Shown: positions 16,693 through 25,241 of the stretch, one piece after another
Numbering within the stretch: position 1 is the stretch's first letter
Layout: each line of letters begins with the position of its first letter
Source: JAAEUB01 sp964550345
Lineage (GTDB): Bacteria > Pseudomonadota > Alphaproteobacteria > Rhodobacterales > Rhodobacteraceae
Length of the DNA: 64,000 bases
Direction of reading: 5' to 3'
Assembly (NCBI GenBank): GCA_964550345.1
Contig: CAZJYZ010000006.1
Location: 1-64,000 of the forward strand
Notes under the pieces: generated by a model
The model's database searches: none
What the model was told of the DNA's origin: nothing
Seen by the model: only the letters and a program-made list of their open reading frames with translations
Made by a program: the position numbers and the translations under genes

Positions 16693-17277
16693 ATGAAACA
16701 TCTTCTGACAACCGCAATAGCAGCCTTGGCATTCGGCGCTACAGCATCATATGCCGGTAATCTCGACCTACCCGTAGTAACTCCGGATCCGATTCCACCA
16801 GCACTGGTCGCGTATGACTGGACCGGATTTTATGCCGGTTTACATTATGGCAGCGGCACCCTGAACGACAATATAAACATGCCCAACGGGCAGTGAATGG
16901 GTGGTCAGGTCGGGTATCTGTATGACTTTGGCAGCATCATTGCCGGTGGTGAATTGTCTTATTCACAAGTGCCGGATGATTTCTGGGCCAGTGACCATTC
17001 CGTTGCGCGCTTGAAAGGGCGGGTCGGCTATGACGCAGGCATCTTCCAACCCTATGTTGTCGCGGGTGCATCGCAATGGATGTATCCCGGAGCTACATAT
17101 GGAACCGCCAACGGCTATCTATATGGTCTGGGTGGTGAAATAGCGGTTACCGATAATGTCCGTGTCGGACTTGAATATATCGTCGATGGCAATAACAGCC
17201 TGACATGGTCCGGCGGTATGGGTCCATATGACTTTGAGACCCATGAAATTACCCTGCGGGTAAGCATGTCATTCTGA
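16693..17277 (+). pseudogene. Outer-membrane beta-barrel protein gene interrupted by an in-frame TGA
   Basis: Read through codon 68, the gene gives a 194-residue Omp25/OmpA-like barrel: a signal peptide (MKHLLTTAIAALAFGATASYA), the family opening YDWTGFYAGLHYG, then glycine- and aromatic-rich strands ending in RVSMSF with the terminal Phe typical of outer-membrane proteins. A single TGA at 16894-16896 (after PNGQ) splits it; the frame is otherwise intact and continues immediately with MGGQVGYLYD. GGAGAGAGAG precedes the ATG. It may be a recent nonsense mutation or a base-call error. A terminator follows at 17306. Confidence 0.75.
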
Positions 17278-17305
17278 ACCGGTAGTTCCGGTGATCAAAT
17301 TAACG

Positions 17306-17335
17306 GCACGGGATATGCTCCCGTGCTGTTTTTGT
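17306..17335 (+). terminator. Rho-independent terminator between the barrel pseudogene and livM
   Basis: GCACGGGA (17306-17313) pairs with TCCCGTGC (17319-17326), followed by TGTTTTTGTTT. Converging genes lie on both sides. Confidence 0.8.
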
Positions 17336-17344
17336 TTAAGTCAG

Positions 17345-18649
17345 TTATTTTTCCGGGATCAGCCCGCGTGGAGAAAAGCGCAGGACCAACAGCAAAATCA
17401 CACCCATGGTTAACAGGCGCAATTGGGCAACAGAATCCATCAGGTGCGCTTTCAGTGCAGATCCCTCGGCCATGCCTGAGGTCACCATGACCATAAGCGT
17501 GTTGCCAATAGGTTCAACCTGTATCCACAGGAACCAGATCAGGAAACCGCCCAATACAGAACCCCAGTTGTTGCCCGACCCCCCGACAATCACCATGACC
17601 CAGACCAGAAAGGTAAAGCGTAGCGGGTTGTATGCGCCCGGCGTCAGCTGTCCGTCCAGCGTCGTCAACATCGCGCCTGCCAGACCGCAAACGGCCGCGC
17701 CCAGAATGAAAATCTGCAAATGGCGACGGGTCACGTCCTTGCCCATGGCTTCGGCGGCGACTTCATTGTCGCGAATGGCGCGCATCATTCGGCCCCAGGG
17801 TGAGTTCAGGGCTTTTTCGCTCATCCAGATGAGAACCAGCAGAACCACCAGAAACAAGCCTGCGTAGGAAAGCTTGACGAAAAGCGTAGACGCTGTGACC
17901 GGGTCAAAGCCCCAGCTTTCTGCCCGTGCCACAAAACTGGCTGAGTTCTGCAGGTCAATCTCATAGGGCACTGGTCGGGGCAGGCCGATCACGTTCTTAA
18001 CACCGCGCGCCAACCAGTCCTCGTTTTTCAAAACGGCAATAACAATCTCGGCGATGCCAAGTGTGGCGATCGCCAGATAGTCCGAGCGAAGGCCCAGAGC
18101 GGTTTTACCAATTGCCCAGGCTGCTGCGGCGGCAAACAGACCCCCAACCGGCCATGCAAGCAAAACTGGCAGGCCAAGTCCGCCAAGATAGCCTGTTGCC
18201 GCCGGGTTTACCGCCTCAACCGCTGCAACGCCGGGGTCAATTACGGCGCGATACACAACAAAACCACCGATCAGCAGTGCCAAAATGGTCGCTATGCGTA
18301 ACAGTCCCGGCGCAATGCGCTTATATGCCTGTACCGTTGCAACGATAAATCCAAGCCCCAAGGCCAGACCGGTCAGCACCCGAAATCCCCCGGCCTGCCA
18401 GGCCTCGGTCACGGGTGGGGCGGAAATCAGGACCGTCGCCAGCCCGCCAAGGGCGACAAAACCGGCGATACCCACGTTGAACAGCCCGGCATAGCCCCAT
18501 TGCAGGTTCACCCCCAGGGCCATGATGGCGCTGATCAGGCCAAAGTTCAGAATTCCCAGCGCCACGTTCCAGCTTTGCACAAAGCCGGTGATCAGCAAAA
18601 GCGCTGCGACGACAGCAAAAAGGGCGATATTTTTCCAGTTGATATTCAT
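17345..18649 (-). CDS. livM: Branched-chain amino-acid ABC transporter permease LivM
   Basis: A 434-residue inner-membrane permease with about ten hydrophobic segments. The LivM/H signature is present in the cytoplasmic loop (SPWGRMMRAIRDNEVAAEAMGKD, about 280-305) that docks on the ATPases. It is longer than typical LivM (about 350-420) owing to extra hydrophobic segments near residues 90-190. It overlaps livH by 4 bp and is last in the liv operon. Confidence 0.92.
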   Translation of the reverse strand: MNINWKNIALFAVVAALLLITGFVQSWNVALGILNFGLISAIMALGVNLQWGYAGLFNVGIAGFVALGGLATVLISAPPVTEAWQAGGFRVLTGLALGLGFIVATVQAYKRIAPGLLRIATILALLIGGFVVYRAVIDPGVAAVEAVNPAATGYLGGLGLPVLLAWPVGGLFAAAAAWAIGKTALGLRSDYLAIATLGIAEIVIAVLKNEDWLARGVKNVIGLPRPVPYEIDLQNSASFVARAESWGFDPVTASTLFVKLSYAGLFLVVLLVLIWMSEKALNSPWGRMMRAIRDNEVAAEAMGKDVTRRHLQIFILGAAVCGLAGAMLTTLDGQLTPGAYNPLRFTFLVWVMVIVGGSGNNWGSVLGGFLIWFLWIQVEPIGNTLMVMVTSGMAEGSALKAHLMDSVAQLRLLTMGVILLLVLRFSPRGLIPEK

Positions 18650-19656
18650 ACCGATTGCCCCTTGAACAGCCCGGTTGGTTTAATCAGTAACACGACCACG
18701 AGAATGGCAAAGGAAACCGCGAACTTGTAGTCAGTGGACAATAGCTGCACCAGTCCCGAAGGCTCCAGCCCTTCTGGCATCAGATAGGTCAGCACCTTTT
18801 TCCACGCGTAAGTAATGGTTACCTCGCTGAAGGCGATAACAAAACCGCCGGCAATGGCCCCCAATGGATTACCCAGACCCCCAACGATGGCGCTGGCAAA
18901 GATCGGCAACAGCAATTGGAAATACACAAACGGGATAAAGCTTTTGTCCAGCCCGTACAGCACCCCGGCAACCGTCACCAGAACTGAAACGATCAGCCAG
19001 GTATACATAACCACCCGTTCCGGGTTGATGCCTGACAGCAACGCCAGATCTTCGTTATCGCTGAAGGCACGCATGCTCTTGCCCGTACGAGTTTTGTTCA
19101 GGAACCAGAACAGGGCCGCCACCACGACAATAGCTGTGACGATGGTGATCGCCTGCGAAGTCTTGAAGGCCAGACCCTCATTCAGGCCGGACCATTGTTT
19201 AAACTCGCGCGCCTTGATGATGAAACGTGCGCCGTCTGCAAAGCGTTGATCACCTGGTCCGATGATGACCCGGACCAGCCCGTTCATGATGAACATGACC
19301 CCGAGACTGGCCATAACCAGTACCACGGGTTTGGCTTTTACCCGCCGGTAGAAACGGTAAACCACCCGGTCGGTAACCAGCATCAGCGATGCGGTCGCCA
19401 GAATGCCGAAAGGCAGTGCGAGCAAGGCCGTTGGCAGCGGGTGGATGGAGATCCCCATGGACTGAAACCACCAGGTAAAGAGGATCGTCACCATGGCGCC
19501 AAAGGCCATGGAATCCCCGTGGGCGAAGTTCGAGAACCGCAAAATGCCGTAGATCATCGTCACACCCAGCGCGCCGAGGGCAAGCTGGCTGCCATACGAG
19601 ATTGCCGGGATCAAAACGAAGTTCGAGAGTGCCACAAGGGCGTTAAGAAAATCCAA
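18646..19656 (-). CDS. livH: Branched-chain amino-acid ABC transporter permease LivH
   Basis: A 336-residue permease partner of LivM. I place the start at the TTG at 19656: GGGAGG precedes it by 5 nt, it begins one base after the livF stop, and homology begins at DFLNALVALSNF. The GALGVTMIYGILRFSNFAHGD segment near residues 28-48 is diagnostic for LivH, and TGKSMRAFSDNEDLALLSGIN is the ATPase-docking loop. Residues encoded upstream of the TTG belong to the overlapping livF frame, not to this protein. Confidence 0.9.
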   Translation of the reverse strand: MDFLNALVALSNFVLIPAISYGSQLALGALGVTMIYGILRFSNFAHGDSMAFGAMVTILFTWWFQSMGISIHPLPTALLALPFGILATASLMLVTDRVVYRFYRRVKAKPVVLVMASLGVMFIMNGLVRVIIGPGDQRFADGARFIIKAREFKQWSGLNEGLAFKTSQAITIVTAIVVVAALFWFLNKTRTGKSMRAFSDNEDLALLSGINPERVVMYTWLIVSVLVTVAGVLYGLDKSFIPFVYFQLLLPIFASAIVGGLGNPLGAIAGGFVIAFSEVTITYAWKKVLTYLMPEGLEPSGLVQLLSTDYKFAVSFAILVVVLLIKPTGLFKGQSV

Positions 19657-19657
19657 G

Positions 19658-20371
19658 TTAGCCTCCCAAAAAGCTTTGGCGCACTTCCGGGTCTGCCAGA
19701 AGCTCTTTGCCCGTACCCGTATGGGCGTTGCGTCCCTGCACCAGCACATAGCCTTTGTCGGCAATGGCCAGCGCCTGACGGGCGTTTTGTTCGACCATCA
19801 GGATCGGGATGCCGGTGCGCGCCACCTCAATGATACGGTCAAAAAGTTCGTCCATGACGATGGGGCTGACCCCGGCGGTAGGCTCATCCAGCATCAGCAC
19901 TTCCGGCTGGGTCATCAACGCGCGGCCAACCGCAACCTGCTGACGCTGCCCGCCGGAAAGCTCGCCCGCCGCCTGATGGCGTTTTTCCTTGAGGATCGGG
20001 AACAGCTCATAAACCTGCGCCATGGTTTCCGAGATATCGTCTTTACGGATAAAGGCGCCCATTTCCAGGTTTTCCTCGACCGTCAGCGAGGTGAAGATAT
20101 TGTGGTTTTGCGGCACAAACCCCATGCCCTTGACCACGCGCGCCTGTGGGGAAAGGCTGGAAATATCCTCGCCATTCAACCGCACAGCGCCGGAATGCAG
20201 ATTAAGCATGCCAAACAGCGCCTTCATGCCAGTGGATTTACCGGCGCCATTGGGGCCGACGATGACGGCAATCTCACCCTTGTCCACGGCGATGGTACAG
20301 TCATGCAGGATGGCGGGGCCTTTACCGTAGCCGCCTGTCATGTTCTCGCCAATCAGGAATGGTTCGCTCAT
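19658..20371 (-). CDS. livF: Branched-chain amino-acid ABC transporter ATPase LivF
   Basis: A 237-residue ABC ATPase with Walker A GPNGAGKST (about 39-47), signature LSGGQRQ (about 138-144) and Walker B VLMLDEPTAG. The short C-terminus ending with DPEVRQSFLGG matches LivF rather than LivG. It pairs with LivG on the cytosolic side of the LivHM pore. The ATG overlaps the livG stop by 4 bp. Confidence 0.93.
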   Translation of the reverse strand: MSEPFLIGENMTGGYGKGPAILHDCTIAVDKGEIAVIVGPNGAGKSTGMKALFGMLNLHSGAVRLNGEDISSLSPQARVVKGMGFVPQNHNIFTSLTVEENLEMGAFIRKDDISETMAQVYELFPILKEKRHQAAGELSGGQRQQVAVGRALMTQPEVLMLDEPTAGVSPIVMDELFDRIIEVARTGIPILMVEQNARQALAIADKGYVLVQGRNAHTGTGKELLADPEVRQSFLGG

Positions 20372-21150
20372 GCCTCTTCCTTCAGCTTGTTTTTCAGCCC
20401 GGTGCCCAGATAGGCTTCGATCACCTGCTCGTTGGACTTGATGTCCTGCAGGGTTCCTTCGGCCAGCACTTTGCCTTCGGCCATACAGATAACCGGGTCA
20501 CACAGGCGTTCGATGAAATCCATATCGTGTTCGATGACGACAAACGTATAGCCACGTTCCTTGTTGAGGCGGATGATCGCGTCGCCAATGGTGTTGAGCA
20601 GGGTGCGGTTCACACCGGCGCCGACCTCATCGAGAAACACGATCTTGGCGTCGACCATCATGGTGCGCCCGAGCTCCAGAAGTTTTTTCTGGCCGCCTGA
20701 AAGATTGCCCGCTTTTTCGTCTGACAGATGGTCGATGGTCAGAAACTCCAGCACCTCGTCCGCCTTCTGACGCAGGGCGCGCTCCTCTTCGGCGATGCCA
20801 CGTCGGCCAAACCATGTGGCCATCAGGCTTTCACCCGATTGCCCGCCGGGCACCATCATCAGGTTCTCACGCACAGTCATGGAAGCAAATTCATGCGCGA
20901 TCTGAAAGGTACGCAACAGGCCCTTGTGGAATAACTCATGCGGCGGCAAGCCGGTAATATCTTCGCCCTGCATGGTAACACGGCCCGAAGTGGGTTTAAG
21001 AACGCCCGCTATGACGTTGAAAAGGGTGGTTTTACCAGCTCCATTGGGTCCGATAAGTCCAGTGATGGATCCATCAGCAATGGTCATGCTGGCCCCATCA
21101 ACAGCTTTGAAACCGCCAAAGCTTTTGTGAACGTCTTCAATGACGATCAT
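20368..21150 (-). CDS. livG: Branched-chain amino-acid ABC transporter ATPase LivG
   Basis: A 260-residue ABC ATPase: Walker A GPNGAGKTT (about 35-43), signature LSGGQKK, Walker B AKIVFLDEVGAGVN. In the last motif the usual DEP is DEV, with the catalytic Glu retained. The C-terminal IKSNEQVIEAYLGTG segment is typical of LivG. It is the second gene of the operon, separated from livJ by about 110 bp that contain two hairpins. Confidence 0.92.
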   Translation of the reverse strand: MIVIEDVHKSFGGFKAVDGASMTIADGSITGLIGPNGAGKTTLFNVIAGVLKPTSGRVTMQGEDITGLPPHELFHKGLLRTFQIAHEFASMTVRENLMMVPGGQSGESLMATWFGRRGIAEEERALRQKADEVLEFLTIDHLSDEKAGNLSGGQKKLLELGRTMMVDAKIVFLDEVGAGVNRTLLNTIGDAIIRLNKERGYTFVVIEHDMDFIERLCDPVICMAEGKVLAEGTLQDIKSNEQVIEAYLGTGLKNKLKEEA

Positions 21151-21180
21151 TATACCAGTCCCCCTCAGGTATGTTTTCAG

Positions 21181-21234
21181 GCAACTTTAAGGTTGCGCCT
21201 TATTATGCTGAAACAGCCCGGAAAAACCGGGCTG
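21181..21234 (-). promoter_or_regulatory. Intercistronic hairpins between livJ and livG
   Basis: CAGCCCGG/CCGGGCTG (21214-21221 with 21227-21234) with an A5 loop, and GCAAC/GTTGC (21181-21196). There is no proper T run, so this is probably a partial terminator or RNA-stabilising element. Such elements commonly let the binding protein be made in excess over the membrane parts. Confidence 0.55.
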
Positions 21235-21259
21235 CTTCATGTTTTGTACTAATGTGTGA

Positions 21260-22441
21260 TTAGCGGTACTGGACAGTCGTGATCGCACCACCGCTGATTT
21301 CAATCTGACGGTAGTTACCGGCGCTTTCACCAGGTCCGATCAGTTCAACAGCTGTTGCGCCAACATAGTCAATTTCACCACCATCCGCGAGGATTTGCAG
21401 CGCCTTGGCCAGTTCGCCCGGGAAGATCTGTTCACCCGGAGCATTGGCGACATCCATGACGTTGTTCTTGAACACCTGGCTGTCCGAGCTGCCAGCGGCT
21501 TGCATGGCGAGCAAGATCAGCGCAGCAGCGTCATAGCTTTCAGGGCTGAACGGCGAAGTTGCATCCCATGCGCCTGCAACCAGTTCAACGTATTTGGCAG
21601 CGCCATCGCTGTCTGTGCCTGGATGCTGACCGGTTGAGCCATCAATCTCCGAGCCGAAGTTATCTTCAAGCGCCGAAGAAATCATACCATCGGGGAAGTG
21701 GAACGTGTCGAATGCACCGGAATCAAGAGCAGCACGCACGATGCCCGATCCGCCCTGATCCACATAACCTGCAACAACCAGACGGTCGCCACCGGCAGCG
21801 GCCAGCGCGCCGACTTCAGCTGAATAATCCGCTTTGCCGTCGTCGTGCGCAGTGTTGATTGTGACGGTACCGCCAGCGGCCTCAAACTCGGCCTGGAAAC
21901 TGTCAGCAAGACCCTTGCCGTAGTCGTTATTGGTATAGGTCACAGCCACAGTGTTGATTCCTTGTTCAATCAACACATTGGTCATCACGGCTCCCTGACG
22001 GGCATCCGATGGGGCTGTGCGGAAAAACAGGCCATTATCTTCGGCTGTCGACAGGCCAGGGCTGGTGGCTGAAGGTGAAACCATCACCACTCCGTTGGCC
22101 AGGGCTACGTTGGCCAGAATAGCACCCGTAACGCCGGAACAGTCAGCGCCCATGATGGCAGCAACACCGTCAGAGGTGATCAGACGCTCGGCAGCGGTGG
22201 TGGCAGCGGCGGCATCAATACAGGTGGAGTCAGCGCGTACGCTGGTGACAGAAGAACCGCCCAGCAGAAGACCACTGTCGGAAACTTCAGCCATAGCCAG
22301 TTCGGCACCGTCAGCCATTTGAGGTGTCAGGCTTTCGATCGGACCTGTAAAGCCCAAAATAACACCAATTTTGATGTCTTCAGCCAGTGCGCCGGAGGCC
22401 ATTAGGGCTGTTGCGGCCGAAGCCATAAGCAGTTTTTTCAT
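21260..22441 (-). CDS. livJ: Branched-chain amino-acid ABC transporter substrate-binding protein
   Basis: A 393-residue periplasmic binding protein. The start is the ATG at 22441, with GGGAG before it and a clear signal peptide (KKLLMASAATALMASGALA). The mature part opens DIKIGVILGFTGPIESL, the usual start of leucine/isoleucine/valine-binding proteins, and two Cys (DSTCID, GADCSG) lie where the family often has a disulfide. First gene of a five-gene liv operon in the order J-G-F-H-M. Specificity could extend to other amides or amino acids. Confidence 0.88.
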   Translation of the reverse strand: MKKLLMASAATALMASGALAEDIKIGVILGFTGPIESLTPQMADGAELAMAEVSDSGLLLGGSSVTSVRADSTCIDAAAATTAAERLITSDGVAAIMGADCSGVTGAILANVALANGVVMVSPSATSPGLSTAEDNGLFFRTAPSDARQGAVMTNVLIEQGINTVAVTYTNNDYGKGLADSFQAEFEAAGGTVTINTAHDDGKADYSAEVGALAAAGGDRLVVAGYVDQGGSGIVRAALDSGAFDTFHFPDGMISSALEDNFGSEIDGSTGQHPGTDSDGAAKYVELVAGAWDATSPFSPESYDAAALILLAMQAAGSSDSQVFKNNVMDVANAPGEQIFPGELAKALQILADGGEIDYVGATAVELIGPGESAGNYRQIEISGGAITTVQYR

Positions 22442-22790
22442 TTTTTTCTCCCGTTGGGTAAGTAAAACATCCATCCACGTTAATCCTTATCACCAGAAAA
22501 GAAAAGCCTCGGAATGTGCTGTTTTGACGTGGGATTTGAACCAGGGTGACGCATTCCAATCATACCTGATCTGATCCTTCCAGTTCACCCTTGCGACGAT
22601 GGAGGTTGGATTGAAATTTGAAACGCAAACCTTCGGTAGGAAGTAATTTGCCTGGCCCTCGCAAAATGCGGCGAGAAAATGCCATAACTCTTAATTTTGA
22701 CATTTTTTCACCAAATTCCACATGAATATCCTACGTGAATTGGGGGAGGGCGTTGCAAAATGCAAAACGCAAATAGGAGAGGTTTCCGAA
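22442..22790. other. Divergent intergenic region upstream of the liv operon
   Basis: About 350 bp without a supported gene. It should hold the liv promoter (minus) and that of the Gly/Asn-rich protein (plus). I see only a weak inverted repeat GGAATG (22511-22516) / CATTCC (22552-22557) that could be an operator. A T-arm-like string within it does not belong to a foldable tRNA. Confidence 0.35.
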
Positions 22791-23405
22791 ATGAAAATGA
22801 ATAACTTCAAACTGGTTCGCGCGTCCGGGCTGGCAATAATGCTGCTGGCCGCCGGGGGCTTCACGCTTGTGCCGACCCCTTGGAATGTTGCTTACGCTGG
22901 AAACGGAAACGGAAGTGGTAATGATGACAGGGGCGGTGGCAACGCCGGCAGAAATGCAGACCGCGGCAATCGAAATAACGCTAGCGCACATAATCGCGGT
23001 GGAAACGGGGAAATTGCCTCTGAATTGAGGGGCTTGAACGCCGCGCATGCTAACCCAAATGCCTTGGCGAATGCTTCCCCTAACAGCATGCCGGGTATGT
23101 TGTATACCTATCAACAATCCACAGGTGCAGCTGTCGAGGCCCAGGCAGCAGTTGATCAGGCGCAGGCCGAAGTCGATTATCTGGCCTCTCTTGATCCTCT
23201 TGATCCCGAGGTAATTCCTGGGCTTTATCCCGATACTGAGGCATACGACGCGGCCGTTTTAGCGGCGGATAGTTATCTTGCGGAACAACAAGGTCTTCTT
23301 GCCGAGGCGGAACTGGTAACCGAAGCCGCACTGGAAGCCGCGACCGGAGGAAGAGTACTTTCCGACGCGGCCCTTGAAGAATTGCATAACTTGCTTGGCC
23401 TCTAA
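22791..23405 (+). CDS. Exported Gly/Asn/Arg-rich protein of unknown function
   Basis: A 204-residue protein I do not recognise. The ATG at 22791 follows AGGAGAGG; a signal peptide ends near AYA. Mature residues about 36-75 are low complexity, built from Gly, Asn, Arg and Asp (GNGNGSGNDDRGGGNAGRN), then an Ala-rich helical region (VEAQAAVDQAQAEVDYLASL) containing LDPLDPEVIPGLYPDTEAYD, and a final Leu/Ala/Glu helix. It resembles a disordered linker plus helical surface or matrix domain. A terminator follows at 23429-23468. Confidence 0.65.
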   Translation: MKMNNFKLVRASGLAIMLLAAGGFTLVPTPWNVAYAGNGNGSGNDDRGGGNAGRNADRGNRNNASAHNRGGNGEIASELRGLNAAHANPNALANASPNSMPGMLYTYQQSTGAAVEAQAAVDQAQAEVDYLASLDPLDPEVIPGLYPDTEAYDAAVLAADSYLAEQQGLLAEAELVTEAALEAATGGRVLSDAALEELHNLLGL

Positions 23406-23428
23406 GGTCCTTTTGATCCAAAACATCG

Positions 23429-23468
23429 GCAGGCGTGGATGCATTTCACGCCTGTCAGCTTTGTTTTA
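23429..23468 (+). terminator. Probable terminator of the Gly/Asn-rich protein gene
   Basis: CAGGCGTG (23430-23437) pairs with CACGCCTG (23447-23454), followed by a T-rich tract CAGCTTTGTTTT. Confidence 0.6.
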
Positions 23469-23570
23469 CCCCTTCGTTTTTCTTCCCCATTCATCTTTAT
23501 ATAATGGCCCACATCCGCGCATAATAATTGATCGGGCACCCCGCGAAATCCCTCAAAAACGCACGGTGTA

Positions 23571-24065
23571 TCAGGGTCTTTTAAGGGTGAAATAAGTGCT
23601 GTCGGTCCAGATACCGGCAACTTGAAGGGTATTCTTGGCGTAATGTGTCGCGTGAAAGCCAAGTTTCTCCAATAATCTGGTCGACGCCAAGTTGCGCGGA
23701 TCAATTTCCGCGGTGATTTCATCAACTTTCTGATGCGCTGCGAAGAAAGCGGGTAGAATGGTGCTCAGAGCTTCAAAAGCCAACCCTTTTCCCCAGAAAT
23801 CCGGATGCAGGATATAGCCAACTTCTGCCACCCTCCAAAGGCCGGCTTTTCCGATTACCTTGCCATTTGCTTCAACGACATATTCGGCACCGGTATCATT
23901 GTAGGACGCGATCATTGAACCCAGCGTTTTGCGGGTTCTCTCAAGGGTTTCATGGGCAGGGTGGCTCCAATACGCCATGGCGCGCGGGTCGCGAAACACC
24001 TCATGGAGGGCGGCAAGGTCGCTTTCTTGCGGGGCCCTCAGGCACAAGCGTTCAGTCTTGATCAT
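23571..24065 (-). CDS. GNAT N-acetyltransferase, RimJ/RimL-like
   Basis: A 164-residue acetyl-CoA-dependent acetyltransferase. It opens IKTERLCLRAPQESDLAALHEVF, and has GYILHPDFWGKGLAFEALSTIL for the acetyl-CoA loop and LASTRLLEKLGFH near the C-terminus; these are standard RimJ/RimL-type features. The substrate (protein N-terminus or small amine) is not deducible. Its ATG overlaps the GlxA-type regulator stop by 4 bp, so both come from one transcript. Confidence 0.85.
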   Translation of the reverse strand: MIKTERLCLRAPQESDLAALHEVFRDPRAMAYWSHPAHETLERTRKTLGSMIASYNDTGAEYVVEANGKVIGKAGLWRVAEVGYILHPDFWGKGLAFEALSTILPAFFAAHQKVDEITAEIDPRNLASTRLLEKLGFHATHYAKNTLQVAGIWTDSTYFTLKRP

Positions 24066-25063
24066 CCCGGAAGGCGCGCCGCCTGAGACCCGCGTTCGCG
24101 ATAAGGTGTGGTGTTATAATGGCTACGGTAGCATTTTGAGAAATGCGACGGAGAGGTAAAACCGCAGGCCAGCGCCACGTTAATCACGCTCATATCCGTT
24201 TGCATCAACAGGTTGCGCGCTTTTTGCAACCTCAGTTCCATGTAATACCGTTTGGGCGAGCGATTGAGGTAGCGACGAAACAGACGCTCAAGCTGACGGG
24301 TCGACATGCCCACATCCTTGGCCAGAAGCGATGGGCTAATCGGTTCCTCTATGTTGCCCTCCATCATCTGAATGACAGCGGAAAGCTTCGGGTGACGCAC
24401 GCCTATGCGTGTAGGAACCGACAGGCGCTGGGTGTCCTGGTCCGTGCGGATTGAGGTGTATATCTGCTGATCTGCCACCAGATTGGCCACCCTTTCGCCG
24501 TGCGCGTCGGCGATCAGTTTCAGCATTAGGTCAATCGACGAGGTGCCGCCCGCAGTTGTCATGCGATTGCCGTCAATGACAAATACCGATTTGGTCAGCT
24601 CGACCTCGTCAAATTCCTCAGCAAAGCTATCATGGTTTTCCCAGTGAATGGTGGCACGTTTTCCATCCAGCAGCCCGGCCTTGGCCAAAACATAAGGCGC
24701 GGTACACAATGCCCCCAGTGTCACGCCGCGCCGCGCCTCACGCCGAAGCCAGCCCAGCATTTTTTTAGTCGTGTTAGCCTGCACATTCGTGCCGGCACAT
24801 AACAGCACAATATCATCGCGCTTGAGTTCCTCCAGGTCCATATCAAGCTTGAAATCAATACCGGCCGAGCAGGTGACAAACTCGCCGCCCTCGCCACAAA
24901 GACGCCATTCATATGCAGGGTGGTCAAAATGCCGGTTGGCAATGCGCAAGGCATCCACCGCACCCGCAAAGCTAAGCATGGTGAACTCATTCAGGAACAC
25001 AAAGATAAACCGCTGGCGGCGGTCAGCCGAACGTGTGGTATTGTGCGGATCAACTGTCATCAT
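24062..25063 (-). CDS. GlxA-family transcriptional regulator (DJ-1/PfpI-like domain plus AraC-type DNA-binding domain)
   Basis: A 333-residue regulator. I take the ATG at 25063 (MMTVDPHNTT); the longer frame upstream has no homology. Residues about 15-190 form the amidotransferase-like sensor domain (FVFLNEFTMLSFAGAVDALR, LGALCTAPYVLAKAGLL), and about 230-325 carry two HTH motifs (LAKDVGMSTRQLERLFRRYL; INVALACGFTSPSHFSKCYR). Relatives control use of arginine, carnitine or glycine betaine; the ligand here is unknown. Co-transcribed with the GNAT gene and divergent from DAHP synthase. Confidence 0.87.
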   Translation of the reverse strand: MMTVDPHNTTRSADRRQRFIFVFLNEFTMLSFAGAVDALRIANRHFDHPAYEWRLCGEGGEFVTCSAGIDFKLDMDLEELKRDDIVLLCAGTNVQANTTKKMLGWLRREARRGVTLGALCTAPYVLAKAGLLDGKRATIHWENHDSFAEEFDEVELTKSVFVIDGNRMTTAGGTSSIDLMLKLIADAHGERVANLVADQQIYTSIRTDQDTQRLSVPTRIGVRHPKLSAVIQMMEGNIEEPISPSLLAKDVGMSTRQLERLFRRYLNRSPKRYYMELRLQKARNLLMQTDMSVINVALACGFTSPSHFSKCYRSHYNTTPYRERGSQAARLPG

Positions 25064-25241
25064 CGCCCAGATTTTGCCTATCAGAATACTCAAAATAACC
25101 GGATCAGTTTTTTTGTCCGCGATCAAGTAAATTGAACACGAGAGGAGCGGATTTGCGTATGACGGTGGCAATTCGTTAAAGCAGTTGTTTGCCGGGCTCA
25201 AAGATGCGATAGGGGGCTCTTGGAATTCTGGAGCGATGACT

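Noticed and set aside
22531..22542. T-arm-like string GGATTTGAACC suggesting a tRNA on the minus strand
   Set aside because: The five bases on either side of the loop do not pair, and no D arm, anticodon arm or acceptor stem of proper length could be placed.
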